Source: Paraniabella ginsengisoli
GTDB lineage: Bacteria; Bacteroidota; Bacteroidia; Chitinophagales; Chitinophagaceae
Direction of reading: 5' to 3'
NCBI RefSeq assembly: GCF_022513635.1
Contig: NZ_JAKWBL010000004.1
Span: forward strand, 62,001-126,000
DNA length: 64,000 nt
Positions 50,693-62,604 of the stretch are shown here, piece by piece. Each line of letters opens with the position of its first letter. The first letter of the stretch is position 1. The position numbers and the translations under genes were made by a program. The notes under the pieces are model-generated. The model worked only from the letters and a program-made list of their open reading frames with translations, ran no database searches and was not told the DNA's origin.

Positions 50693-53600
50693 ATGAGGAC
50701 GATTCTTGGTCTTGATTTAGGCACCAATTCAATTGGCTGGGCACTTATCCAACAAAACTTTGAAGACAAACAAGGTGAAATCCTTGGGATAGGTAGCCGT
50801 ATTATTCCGATGTCTCAGGATATTTTAGGCGAATTCGGAAAAGGGAATTCTGTTTCGCAAACGGCCGAACGTACCGGATACAGAGGTGTTCGGCGATTAC
50901 GAGAGCGTTATTTGTTGAGAAGGGAAAGGCTGCACCGCGTGCTAAACGTTTTGGGTTTTTTGCCGAAGCATTATGCTGCTCAAATTGATTTTGAAAAACG
51001 TTTGGGCAAATTTAAAGCCGAAACAGAACCCAAACTGGTTTATAATAACGGGGATTTTATTTTCAAAAACTCCTTTGAAGAAATGCTGGCCGATTTTCGG
51101 CAACATCAACCGCAGTTACTGATAAATGAAAGGGGCGAGCCAAAATTGGTTCCTTACGACTGGGCTATTTATTATCTGCGTAAAAAAGCCTTAACACAAA
51201 AAATTGAGAAGGAAGAACTTGCCTGGATACTTTTAAACTTTAATCAGAAGCGGGGTTATTATCAGTTGCGCGGCGAAGAGGAAGAGGAAACCCCAAATAA
51301 GCTTGTGGAATTTCACTCGCTGAAAATAGTGGATGTAATAGCAAATGAAGCCCAAAAAGGGAAGGCGGATATTTGGTATTCGTTGGTTTTAGAAAATGGA
51401 TGGGTTTACAGACGTTCGAGCCAAACACCTTTGTTTGATTGGAAGGACAAGATTCGCGATTTTATTGTGACTACCGATTTAAACGACGACGGTTCTGTAA
51501 AAACAGATAAAGAAGGCAACGAAAAAGAAGTTTTCGTGCACCGGGCGAAGACGACTGGACTTTACTAAAAAAGAAAACGGAACAGGAGATCGATCAATCC
51601 AACAAAACTGTCGGCGCATATATCTATGATACTTTACTTCAAAATCCTAAACAGAAAATAAAAGGCAAGCTGGTTCGAACCATCGAGCGTAAATTTTATA
51701 AAGATGAATTGAAGCAAATTCTGGAAAAACAAAATGAGTTTCATATCGAACTACAAAGTAATGATGTTTATAACGATTGTATAAGAGAGTTGTATAGAAA
51801 CAATGAGGCACATCAGCTACAATTGGACAAAAAGATTTTGTGCATTTGTTTTTGGATGATATTATTTTTTACCAACGGCGTTGCGCAGCCAAAAATCTTC
51901 TATCGGAAATTGTACGCTCGAATATCGTATTTATAAAGATGAAAACGGGGTACAGCAAAAGCAATACATAAAAGCAGTTCCAAAGTCGAACCCCTATTAT
52001 CAGGAATTCAGGCTATGGCAATGGATGTATAATTTATCTATCTACAAAAGAGATGATGATGCGAATGTTACGGGAGAATTTTTAAACTGTACAGGAGATT
52101 GGGAAAACCTGTTTGACTTTTTAAACAACAGAAAGGAAGTAGAACAGAAGCCGGTTTTAAAAAACTTTTTGGAACTCAAGGGATTTAAAGGAAAACTGCT
52201 GAACGCGGAAATTGAAAAGTATCGATGGAACTATGTTGAAGACAAAAAATACCCCTGCAACGAAACCAAAATCCTTATCAGCACAAGATTGCAGAAGGTT
52301 GAAAACATTTCGGATGATTTTTTGACCCGTGAAATGGAGCAGAATTTATGGCATCTTATCTATTCAGTAACCGATAAAAAGGATTATGAAAAAGCACTAA
52401 AATCCTTTGCTATAAAACATGAAATAGACGAGACTTCCTTCGTTGATGCGTTTAAGAAATTCCCGCCCTTTACTAGCGAGTATGGCAGTTATTCAGAAAA
52501 GGCTGTAAAAAAATTATTGCCTTTGATGCGAATAGGTAAATATTGGAGTTGGGAAACTATTGATGAAAAATCAAAAGCAAGTATTTATAAAATTTTGACC
52601 GGAGAGTACGGTGAAAACATCAAGGACAGAGTAAGAGAAAAGTCTGTTCATCTCACACAAGAAAATCATTTTCAAGGATTGCAATTGTGGCTGGCGCAAT
52701 ACATCGTTTATGGCCGCCATTCAGAGGCAGACATTGCAGGCAAGTGGAATTCGGTTAAGGACTTGGAAGATTTTTTAGAAGAATTCAGGCAACATTCGCT
52801 TCGCAATCCAATTGTAGAGCAGGTTGTAACCGAAACGCTTCGTGTAGTAAAAGATATTTGGGCAAAATATGGTAACGGAGCAAAAGATTTCTTTAGTGAA
52901 ATTCATGTGGAGCTGGGTAGGGAAATGAAAAACACAGCTGCTGACAGAAAAATATTAACCAACCAAATTACAGAAAACGAAAAAACCAATCTTCGTATCA
53001 AAGCCTTGCTGGCAGAAATGATGCAGGATGGCAATGTAGAAAATGTGCGCCCTTATTCGGTCATGCAACAGGAAATTTTAAAACTGTATGAAGAAGGCGT
53101 ACTCAATTCTGATATTGAGATTGAAGATGATATTTTGAAAATCAGCAAAACGTCTCAGCCTTCTTCTTCCGATTTAAAACGCTACAAGCTTTGGTTGGAA
53201 CAAAAATACCGTTCGCCTTATACAGGGGCTGTCATTCCTTTAAATAAATTGTTTACACCCGAATATGAGATAGAACATATTATTCCGCAAAGTCAATATT
53301 TTGATGATAGTTTTAGCAACAAAATTATTTGCGAAGCAGCAGTAAATAAATTGAAGGATAATCAAATTGGTTTAGCCTTTATTAAAAACCATCATGGGGA
53401 AACGGTGCAATTAGGGAGCTATTATAACGGCATATTCAACCCAACAAAAAATGCTGTAAAAACAGCAAAGGTATTTGAAGTAGCCGCTTATGAAGATTTT
53501 GTAAAACAACACTATACTAAAAACCGAAGCAAACGCAATAAGCTGTTGATGGAAGAAATTCCTGAAAAGATGATTGAACGGCAAATCAATGATACAAGAT

Positions 53601-55266
53601 ATATCAGCAAATATATTTCCAATTTATTGTCAAATATTGTACGTGAGGATGCTAATGATGATGGTGTCAATTCAAAAAACCTTATTCCCGGAAACGGAAA
53701 GATAACCAATGAACTCAAACACGATTGGGGATTGAATGACGTATGGAATGAATTAATTTTACCCCGTTTTGAGCGGATGAACCATATTTCCAATACTAAC
53801 CATTTTACCACTTGGAATGAAAACTATCAAAAACTTTTACCAACCGTTCCTTTAGAATTATCCAAAGGGTTTTCAAAGAAAAGGATTGACCACCGCCACC
53901 ATGCTATGGATGCTTTGGTAATATGCGCCACGAAAGACCATGTAAATTTATTAAACAATCAATCTGCAAAATCAGATTTGAAGCGATATGATTTGCAAAA
54001 TAAACTAAGACGTAAAGAACCCTATTTTAATGAAAAAATGCAAAGGCAAAAAGATGCATTCAAAGAATTTATAAAACCTTGGGAAGCTTTTACACAAGAT
54101 GCCCGAACTGCTTTAGAAAATATAATAGTGAGCGTTAAGCAAAATCTTAGAGTAATAAATAAAACAAAATTTGCGGGCCTAACATACAAGGAAAGTAAAG
54201 AAATATCTAATAATAAAAATTGGGCCATAAGAAAGCCGATGCACAAAGATACTGTTTCGGGTTCTATTCAGTTGAGAAAAAGAAAATGGTTTCTTTAAAC
54301 ATTGCGTTAGATGATATTGCCAATATTGCAGATAAAGCTTTCCGAAAAGAAGTGCAGGCTTTAACAGCAACAGGCTTTGACAAAAAGAAATTGAGCAAAC
54401 ACTTTAAAGAAGTAAATAATCAATGGAATGAACGGGATATAAACAAAGTAGAAGTTTATTATTGGGAAAATGACAACGTAGCTTCAAGAGTTTCGCTAAA
54501 TGATACTTTTGATGAAAAACGGATTGAAAGCATTACTGATACCGGCATTCAGAAAATTTTATTGAACCATCTCAATAATTACAAAGGGCGGTTGGACGAA
54601 AAGGGAAAAGAAATTCCGGCTTCTTTATTGGCATTCTCGCCTGAAGGAATTGAAGAGATGAATAAAACTATTGCAGCCTTGAATAATGGCAAACCTCATC
54701 AGCCTATTTTAAAAGTGCGTACTTACGAGCCTAAAGGAAATAAATTTACAATAGGTCAGACCGGAAATAAAAAAGAAAAATATGTAGAAGCCGCCAAGGG
54801 CACCAACCTTTTCTTTGCTGTTTATTGGGATGAAGAAAAGAAAAAGAGAAACTATGAGACTACTCCTTTAAATGAAGTAATAGAACACCAAAAATGGAGA
54901 GCTACATTGCCAAAGGAGGAACAAAAGAGTACAGCAATGATTCCTGTAAAAACAGAAAATGGAAGCTTTCTTTTCAGCTTATCGCCGAATGATTTGGTGT
55001 ATGTGCCAACGGAAGAAGAAAAGGGGAATATCACAGCGATAGATTTTAGCAATTTGAACAACCAGCAAATAAATAATATTTATAAAGTGGTTAGCTTTAC
55101 GGGAAATCAAATATTTTTCATCCGCCACAATGTGGCTACTACCATAGTTAATAAAGCGGAATTTTCATCCTTAAACAAAACCGAAAGAACTATTGATGGA
55201 ATGATGGCCAAGGAAACATGCATCAAACTAAAAGTGGACAGATTAGGCAACATTTCAAAAGCATAA
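50693..55266 (+). CDS. cas9: type II-C Cas9 nuclease, four apparent frameshifts
   Basis: Reconstructed length 1525 residues from ATG 50693. RuvC-I ILGLDLGTNSIGWAL with D8; arginine-rich bridge helix RGVRRLRERYLLRRERLHRV; RuvC-II EIHVELGREMK with E741; HNH EIEHIIPQSQYFDDSFSNK with H863; RuvC-III KKRIDHRHHAMDALVI with the catalytic H and D near 1071-1074. A long (about 450-residue) C-terminal part carries the PAM-reading domains. Bases must be added in 51531-51534, 51829-51833, near 51878-51880, and in 54277-54281; afterwards every catalytic residue is in one frame. Followed at once by cas1. No csn2 or cas4, hence II-C. Confidence 0.95.
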
Positions 55267-55269
55267 GCC

Positions 55270-56517
<1,248 letters not shown>

Positions 56518-56550
56518 AAAATGAAAGAAAAAACGGAGATGATAGAAATA

Positions 56551-56578
56551 AAAAAACGGGAATTTATCCCGTTTTTTT
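56551..56578. terminator. bidirectional terminator between cas2 and the array
   Basis: AAAAAACGGG-aatttat-CCCGTTTTTTT. The stem is flanked by A-run and T-run, so it can end both the cas mRNA (plus) and the array transcript (minus). Confidence 0.8.
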
Positions 56579-56629
56579 ATTCTGTTGACAACCTGAAAGC
56601 CTTTACTGTTGAGGGTTTTGACAAAACCT

Positions 56630-57284
56630 GTTGTCAAAGACCAAAGTTAATTCGAAAGTTGAAAGCAATTCACAACGCCATCGGCATCGGGTGTGCCTGT
56701 AGCTGCGTTGTCAAAGACCAAAGTTAATTCGAAAGTTGAAAGCAATTCACAACCTAATACGCTGCTCGTATTTTTTCTTTTGTGTTGTCAAAGACCAAAG
56801 TTAATTCGAAAGTTGAAAGCAATTCACAACTCTGAACCTTGCGGTATAGCATAATGCAATGTTGTCAAAGACCAAAGTTAATTCGAAAGTTGAAAGCAAT
56901 TCACAACCAATAGGCCATCGGCCACTGTTGTTAAAAGTTGTCAAAGACCAAAGTTAATTCGAAAGTTGAAAGCAATTCACAACACGACGTATGCACAACC
57001 CCGGCAAGATGCTGTTGTCAAAGACCAAAGTTAATTCGAAAGTTGAAAGCAATTCACAACGGAGTTGCGCACGTTTCCTAATGCACCTTTGTTGTCAAAG
57101 ACCAAAGTTAATTCGAAAGTTGAAAGCAATTCACAACCAATTGACTGTGCTTCTTGATCTAATGTGTTGTCAAAGACCAAAGTTAATTCGAAAGTTGAAA
57201 GCAATTCACAACATGTCGCTTAAGATTAAAAATATTCCACATGTTGTCAAAGACCAAAGTTAATTCGAAAGTTGAAAGCAATTC
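56630..57284 (-). CRISPR. CRISPR array, nine 47-bp repeats and eight spacers
   Basis: Repeats start at 56630, 56707, 56784, 56861, 56937, 57014, 57091, 57166 and 57243. Eight are identical (plus strand GTTGTCAAAGACCAAAG to GAAAGCAATTCACAAC); the ninth diverges after 42 bases. Spacers are 28-30 bases (30, 30, 30, 29, 30, 30, 28, 30). The crRNA strand is minus (GTTGTGAATTGCTTTC), because the tracrRNA anti-repeat pairs with that strand's repeat start. The 47-base repeat is typical of Bacteroidota type II-C loci. Spacer 3 resembles part of bshA in this window. Confidence 0.97.
56642..56649 (-). promoter_or_regulatory. TAACTTTG box inside the CRISPR repeat (first of nine)
   Basis: On the crRNA strand each repeat has TAACTTTG at repeat positions 28-35, an exact TAnnTTTG, with a TTG 16 or 23 bases upstream within the same repeat. 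Transcription would start a few bases before the spacer, like the repeat-internal promoters of Neisseria type II-C arrays. Confidence 0.55.
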
Positions 57285-57345
57285 CAATAAATCAAAACGA
57301 TGAAATCCAATTATCTATAAAAAAATTCATGTATGTTTGAGCAGA
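57285..57345. other. gap between the array and nhaA
   Basis: Short AT-rich stretch that holds the degenerate end of the ninth repeat and the promoter/RBS region of nhaA. No leader-like structure is obvious. Confidence 0.4.
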
Positions 57346-58688
57346 ATGAATCCATCAAATAAAAAATCTCCAATTGAAAAACTGGTAAGCCCTATCCAAA
57401 GCTTTATTCAGCTTGAAAAGTCAGGAGGAATCGTTTTAGGCATTAGTGTTGTTATTGCACTGATTTTAGCAAACTCAGGCTGGTCAGATATTTATCATCA
57501 CTTTCTGGAATATACATTAGGATTTCAATGGAACGGAACAACTTATTTTGAATTTAACCTTCACCATTGGATCAATGATGGACTGATGGCGGTATTCTTT
57601 TTTGTTGTCGGGCTTGAGCTAAAACGAGAAATTATTGCTGGCGAACTCTCCAATCCCCGTAATGCGCTATTGCCTATTGGTGCTGCCTTGGGCGGCATGG
57701 TCGTTCCAGCAGCCATTTATCTTCTTTTTAATTCATCAGGCGGAACCCATAGTGGCTGGGGCATACCAATGGCGACAGATATTGCCTTTGCGCTGGGTGT
57801 ACTGCATTTGCTTGGCAAAAAATACCATTATCATTAAAAGTATTTTTAACGGCATTAGCCATTGTTGATGATTTGGGTGCCGTGTTGGTTATTGCATTTT
57901 TCTACACATCTGATATTTCTACATGGCATTTAATTATAGGAAGTGCTGTTTTGTTGACAATGTATATTGGCAATAAACTGGGCGTAAGAAGTATTTTCTT
58001 TTACGCTATCTTAGGTATCGGTGGTGTGTGGAGTACTTTTTTATTATCAGGTGTTCATGCAACAATCGCTTCTGTACTTGCGGCTTTCACCATTCCGGCC
58101 GATGTAAAAATTAAAGAACAGCTTTTTATTGATAAGATAAAAAAATACCTCGATCGATTTAAAAGTATTGATCCAATGGAGCATAAGCCAACACTTACTT
58201 ACGAACAACTTCATGTAATAGAGCGTATTCAGGACGCCTCAGTTGCGGCAACACCTCCGCTGCAACGCCTCGAACATGCAATGCATCCGCTGGTTACCTT
58301 TATCATTATACCCATTTTTGCCTTGGCTAATGCAGGTGTTTCTTTAGATATTGATCCCGATAATTTATTCAGCACGAATGTGGCTGTGGGAGTAGCTTCC
58401 GGGCTACTGCTCGGCAAACTGCTTGGTGTTGTTGGCTTTACCATGCTGCTTATCAAATTGAAAATTGCTAAGTTTCCAGAAGGCATGAACACTACAAATT
58501 TAATTGGAGCGGGCTTGTTAGCAGGTATCGGATTTACCATGTCACTCTTTGTTACATCGCTGGCTTTTACCAACGAGGTTTATATTGTGCAGGCAAAGAT
58601 TGGCATTTTTGTAGCTTCCATTATTGCGGGAATAGCTGGCTATATCGTGCTCAATAAACAATCGAAAAATCAGTTTCTAACAAACTAA
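57346..58688 (+). CDS. nhaA: Na+/H+ antiporter NhaA (one apparent frameshift)
   Basis: 447 residues from ATG 57346 (an in-frame TTG lies nine bases earlier) after adding one base in the A6 run 57817-57822. NhaA hallmarks: INDGLMAVFFFVVGLELKRE, MATDIAFALGVL, ALAIVDDLGAVLVIA with the paired transport aspartates, and GIGFTMSLF. About twelve membrane helices. It exchanges external protons for internal sodium. Confidence 0.95.
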
Positions 58689-58740
58689 GTATTCGTAAAA
58701 ACACAACTTACTGGCTTTTCAATAAATACAACCTACATAA

Positions 58741-58830
58741 AAATACATAATCCTTTAGCACCTTGGCTACTATGATCCGCCTTTGGCGGAATCTATATCT
58801 CTTTAAACGGGTAACTATTTATCTATCTGG
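58741..58830. repeat. CTATGATCCGCC..GGCGG dispersed repeat
   Basis: TATGATCCGCCTTTGGCGGA with flanking ATACATAATCC text; same family as 47417-47450 and 63794-63826. It fills the convergent gap after nhaA. Confidence 0.6.
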
Positions 58831-58847
58831 TTTTTTTGAAATCTTTT

Positions 58848-59810
58848 CTAATCAACAATATTCCATTTTTTTCCATCAAACTTCACTTCCACTTTAGACA
58901 AATACCACGATCCGCCTTTGTTATTATTTCCCTGAAAGAATAAATAATAACGCCCGTCTTGGGCTTTAAATATATCTGGGTGGCCCGACTCGCTTTCATT
59001 CCATGATCCGGGTTTGCCATTAGGCAGAAAAGGAACATCAGACATACGCTCCCACCGAACGCCGTCTTTGCTTTTTGCTACACCAATTTGCTGCGGCTCG
59101 TTATTATAAGCGCCGGCATAAAACACATAAAGCGTCTTTCCGATCTGAACACAACTGGCGCCTTCCACACATTGTTTTTCCCAATCTAAAGAAGGTTTTA
59201 AAATAGAACTGTCAACAAGTTGCGTCCATTCATTCCTGTTAAAAGAAGTATTTAAAGAAGTAGTGGCAGCAACGCCTTGCATTTGAATTTTGTAAGAGCT
59301 ATCCCTGGTAGCAAAATAAAGAAAGTACCGGTTTCTGAATTCGACTACTTCCGCATCAATCGCTCGGCCACAGGTCCATTCACCAGTTGGACGAAAGATC
59401 GGGTTGGTTGCGTTTCTGGAAAAATGAATACCATCATCAGAAATGGCGTGGCATATCGCATCATTCTTTCCATTGCCATAAGTCTGATAAAACAAATGCA
59501 CTTTATTATTTTTCACCAATGCACCAGGTGCGCAAAGCCCGTTCTTTTCATAATCCGCAGCAGGTGTAATAGTGCCGATCTTTTTCCAGTTAGTCAGATC
59601 TTTGCTGGAGGCTATACCAATGCTCCAGCTTTGATTATTATGCCCCGGCACAGAATAGTACATCAGATATAGTCCTCTGAAATAAACAATCTTGGGATCT
59701 TTCGCGATAGGCCTTGCAATTACCCCCGAATCGCTATAATACATAGCTGGTTTTTGCTGTGCTAATGCCACTGTACTGCAAAAAAGAAAAAATATAACTA
59801 ATAATCGCAT
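58848..59810 (-). CDS. GH43-like five-bladed propeller glycosidase
   Basis: 320 residues, frame intact; signal peptide (FFLFCSTVALAQQ). Repeated W/F-rich blades with a first-blade aspartate (IAKDPKIVYFRGLYLMYYS), a middle DAEVVEFRNRYFLYFA and GHPDIFKAQDGRYYLFF, the pattern of GH43/GH117-type arabinan-, xylan- or galactan-active enzymes. The substrate is not decidable. Neighbour of the GH127 and clan GH-A genes on the same strand. Confidence 0.75.
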   Translation of the reverse strand: MRLLVIFFLFCSTVALAQQKPAMYYSDSGVIARPIAKDPKIVYFRGLYLMYYSVPGHNNQSWSIGIASSKDLTNWKKIGTITPAADYEKNGLCAPGALVKNNKVHLFYQTYGNGKNDAICHAISDDGIHFSRNATNPIFRPTGEWTCGRAIDAEVVEFRNRYFLYFATRDSSYKIQMQGVAATTSLNTSFNRNEWTQLVDSSILKPSLDWEKQCVEGASCVQIGKTLYVFYAGAYNNEPQQIGVAKSKDGVRWERMSDVPFLPNGKPGSWNESESGHPDIFKAQDGRYYLFFQGNNNKGGSWYLSKVEVKFDGKKWNIVD

Positions 59811-59855
59811 ATTGTTTTTTAATAGTTAAACAAATTTATTTAGTCGGCTATAAAC

Positions 59856-59910
59856 AAATGGCATCTTCCTTGCCACGCTCGTTTTATCGTCCCGACTATA
59901 TCTCATCCTA
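59856..59910. repeat. inverted copy of the GAGCGTGGCAAG dispersed repeat
   Basis: CTTGCCACGCTCGTTTTATC on the plus strand; the reverse matches 7998-8040 over GTCGGGACGATAAAA and the GAGCGTGGCAAG core. Confidence 0.6.
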
Positions 59911-59954
59911 TATAAACGAACCTAACTAATACATAGAAAATCAACTCATATTTA

Positions 59955-60046
59955 TCGTCATCCAGAGCGAAGTAAAACGTAGCTGAGGGATCTCCTGCCA
60001 CTTTCAGAGATTGCTCAGCTCCACTTTGTTCCGTTCGCAATGACGA
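59955..60046. repeat. TCGTCAT..ATGACGA dispersed element
   Basis: About 90 bases bounded by TCGTCAT and ATGACGA, containing GAGCGAAGTAAAACGTAGC and TTCCGTTCGCAATGACG. This is the widespread Bacteroidota intergenic repeat type (CGTCATTGCGAGC-like). Confidence 0.6.
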
Positions 60047-60061
60047 TCTAATCAGCTCTAT

Positions 60062-62413
60062 CTACTTTCTCACCATCCGGCATCCATACACGCCTCCAGC
60101 GGTTTTGTTCGGGTGTGCTTGAAAACGAACTTTAACCATCTCTTTTTGAACAGCCTCTTTCGGAATTTTATAACTGACATCAAAAAATTGTTCGGGAACA
60201 TTTTTATTTAAAGTCTGCGTTGCAATCTTTACATCATTTACATAAATATCGAACTCCCTTTTACCGGCATCGCTGCCCCAATAAGTTACAATAAGTTCAT
60301 TCGCTGATCTCGGATCGACTTTCATATCAAATGCAAACCAGCCACCGTTTTCGGCATGTCTCCATTTACGGCTTCCAAATTCTCCGGCTGTTGTATTTTC
60401 TCCTTCCAGGTTATGATCGCGTTCTGGCTGCATTTCTCCGATGCCCAGGAAATCAGTTGTCCGGTCTTCCAGCTCTTTTAATCTTTTCTTTTCTGCCTCA
60501 TACGCCAGTTTTTTCTGTTGCCATTCGCTTTGCGTAAAAAGATCCCAGTACACGCTATAATGCTGATCGTATGTTTTATAGAACGGCTGCAATGTTACGT
60601 CGAAAGGCTGGCCAACACCAGCTGTACGAAATAGGAGTGGCTTATCGGCAACTGGTTTTGTATGTGCAAGCAACTGCTCTTTATTACTAACCCAAACCGG
60701 GGATACCATTAAAGGATCTTTGAGTTCTTTTCCTAACAAGCCGCTTAATACAACCGGCCCGTAAAGCATTGCAATGCGGTTTTTGTTATCAGGCATCGAT
60801 TCTGTGTATAGGTTCATTTTCGCAACTACTTTTATCTGGTCATTGTCTTTCCATTTTCTGCTGATTGAAATATATCCGTCACTACCTTTCTTTACAGATT
60901 GCTTTTGTTCATTTACATAAATATCAACTCCGGCACTAGCCCACTTTGGGTGACGAATTAAAACGGGAAAAGTTTGCGGGTTTTGAGTTTGAATTTGAAT
61001 ATTGACTACATCGCTTTCTGGAAATTTTGTTTGTTGAGTAATGGTTACACCTTTTTCTTTCCAGTTAAGTACAGACGGGATAAAAAGGTTTACATATAGC
61101 CCGCCATCTTTACTTCTTGCATAAATATTTTCGCCATATTTTACATGGTTTTCCATGCCCGTCCCGGTACAGCACCAAAAGGATTCAAAAGGTGTACTAA
61201 ATTCTTTTTCACCACCCATCCTTAAAGGCACATAATAACAAACCATTCCATTGTCAGGATTTTGAGAAGCCAGAATATGATTATACAAAGCCCGCTCATA
61301 ATAATCGTTATACTTGGCAAGACTATTCCAGGCAAACAGATGTCTGCTTAGCTTGAGCATATTGTAGGTGTTGCAGGTTTCTGTGGTATTTCCATCCAGC
61401 CGATCGTTCAATTTATTCGGCTCACCAAAATGTTCGTTCAAACTATTGCCGCCAATAACATATGAATGATCGGTAGTAACCGTTTGCCAGAAAAAATCTG
61501 CTATGTTTTTATCTTTTTGATTGGCTGAAGTTTCATAGATCCTTGCACAACCAATTACTTTTGGAATTTGCGTGTTGGCATGTTTTCCCGCTAACTCATC
61601 TTTTTGCATTGATAAAGGATCAAGCACATGACGGTGATAAAAACGATTGGCAATGTCCAGGTATTTTTGATCTCCGGTAATAGCATACATGTTAGCAAGT
61701 GCATCATTCATTCCACCATGTTCGCAGGCTAACATTTTTTGCATTTGTTCGTCCGACAACTTATTGGTAACATCAATTACCCAATCACACAATTTTATGG
61801 CAACATGTTTTGCCTGTTGATTATCTGTATAAAGATAGGCGTCCAAAATACCTGACAATACTTTGTGCACCGTGTACCACGGAACCCAGCCTCCGTTCAA
61901 ATCAAAGCCCTGACTTCTTATATCACCCGCCGCCACTTGCTTCCAAATCCTGTCTTCATCCGGTATGCCGCCAACATAACCTGTTTTTCTTTTATCCTGG
62001 CACAGCGCCAATTGTTTGATAATATAGTCTGCTCTTTCTTTAAAAACATCGTCAGCAGTTGCGGCAAAGTGCAATGCACAGGCAGATAAGTAATGCCCTA
62101 AAGAATGCCCCGAAACACCTCTGCTTTCCCAACCGCCGTAGATCTTTCCTTTAGTCGGCAGGCCTGCGTTTTCATAAAACCGATATAACAAACGATCGGG
62201 TTCGAGCGATAACAAGTACGCTGCTTCTGCATCCGCAGCTTTTTTAAAAGGACCATCAAGCAAGCGCACATCTTTAAGATTAAACGCATAAGATTCCAGC
62301 GCCACTACCGGCTTGACTTTTATTTTATCATTGTCGAACTCCGGCACGTATGACTGAGCGCTAACAAAAGACACGGCCATTACACCAAGGATGAAAAATA
62401 GGGCAATCTTCAT
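60062..62413 (-). CDS. GH127-family beta-L-arabinofuranosidase
   Basis: 783 residues, frame intact; signal peptide (FFILGVMAVSFVSAQS). The (alpha/alpha)6 domain has LLSLEPDRLLYRFYENAG and GWESRGVSGHSLGHYLSACA. The predicted acid/base glutamate is E345 in TTETCNTYNMLKL, and the double cysteine in FESFWCCTGTGMENH (C414/C415) holds the nucleophile position of this cysteine glycosidase family. Two C-terminal beta domains follow, with a carbohydrate-binding-like end (RSANELIVTYWGSDAGKREF). Likely releases L-arabinofuranose from plant glycans. Confidence 0.92.
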   Translation of the reverse strand: MKIALFFILGVMAVSFVSAQSYVPEFDNDKIKVKPVVALESYAFNLKDVRLLDGPFKKAADAEAAYLLSLEPDRLLYRFYENAGLPTKGKIYGGWESRGVSGHSLGHYLSACALHFAATADDVFKERADYIIKQLALCQDKRKTGYVGGIPDEDRIWKQVAAGDIRSQGFDLNGGWVPWYTVHKVLSGILDAYLYTDNQQAKHVAIKLCDWVIDVTNKLSDEQMQKMLACEHGGMNDALANMYAITGDQKYLDIANRFYHRHVLDPLSMQKDELAGKHANTQIPKVIGCARIYETSANQKDKNIADFFWQTVTTDHSYVIGGNSLNEHFGEPNKLNDRLDGNTTETCNTYNMLKLSRHLFAWNSLAKYNDYYERALYNHILASQNPDNGMVCYYVPLRMGGEKEFSTPFESFWCCTGTGMENHVKYGENIYARSKDGGLYVNLFIPSVLNWKEKGVTITQQTKFPESDVVNIQIQTQNPQTFPVLIRHPKWASAGVDIYVNEQKQSVKKGSDGYISISRKWKDNDQIKVVAKMNLYTESMPDNKNRIAMLYGPVVLSGLLGKELKDPLMVSPVWVSNKEQLLAHTKPVADKPLLFRTAGVGQPFDVTLQPFYKTYDQHYSVYWDLFTQSEWQQKKLAYEAEKKRLKELEDRTTDFLGIGEMQPERDHNLEGENTTAGEFGSRKWRHAENGGWFAFDMKVDPRSANELIVTYWGSDAGKREFDIYVNDVKIATQTLNKNVPEQFFDVSYKIPKEAVQKEMVKVRFQAHPNKTAGGVYGCRMVRK

Positions 62414-62604
62414 TTTACAATCGTTTTAAGATCGAACTTGTTTAAACTTTTAATTCGCCTCGATAACACAGAAACATTTCCGCTGATCTGCCACGGCGAG
62501 ACAAGGTTTCCGCAAATTTAAAACATCGCAGATACTCGCTGATACGTTCTCAGCGGCTAATCTGCGCAAAAAAATCAGCGATTATCAGCAGGCAAATTCT
62601 AAAG
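62414..62604. other. gap with CGCTGAT/GCAGAT intergenic repeats
   Basis: No gene. Contains CCGCTGATCTGCC, GCAGATACTCGCTGATACG and CGGCTAATCTGCGC strings, another dispersed family common in Bacteroidota intergenic DNA. Confidence 0.45.

Noticed and set aside
50693..55266. Cas9 as a pseudogene or as three separate proteins
   Set aside because: All catalytic residues are intact and each break is a small indel, most at A/T runs, like those in core genes of the same window; error is the simpler reading.
56521..57263. Reading frames running through the CRISPR array (for example 56521-56727 and 56991-57263)
   Set aside because: They translate repeats and spacers (recurring CCQRPKLIRKLKAIHN) and begin at chance ATGs; they are array artefacts.
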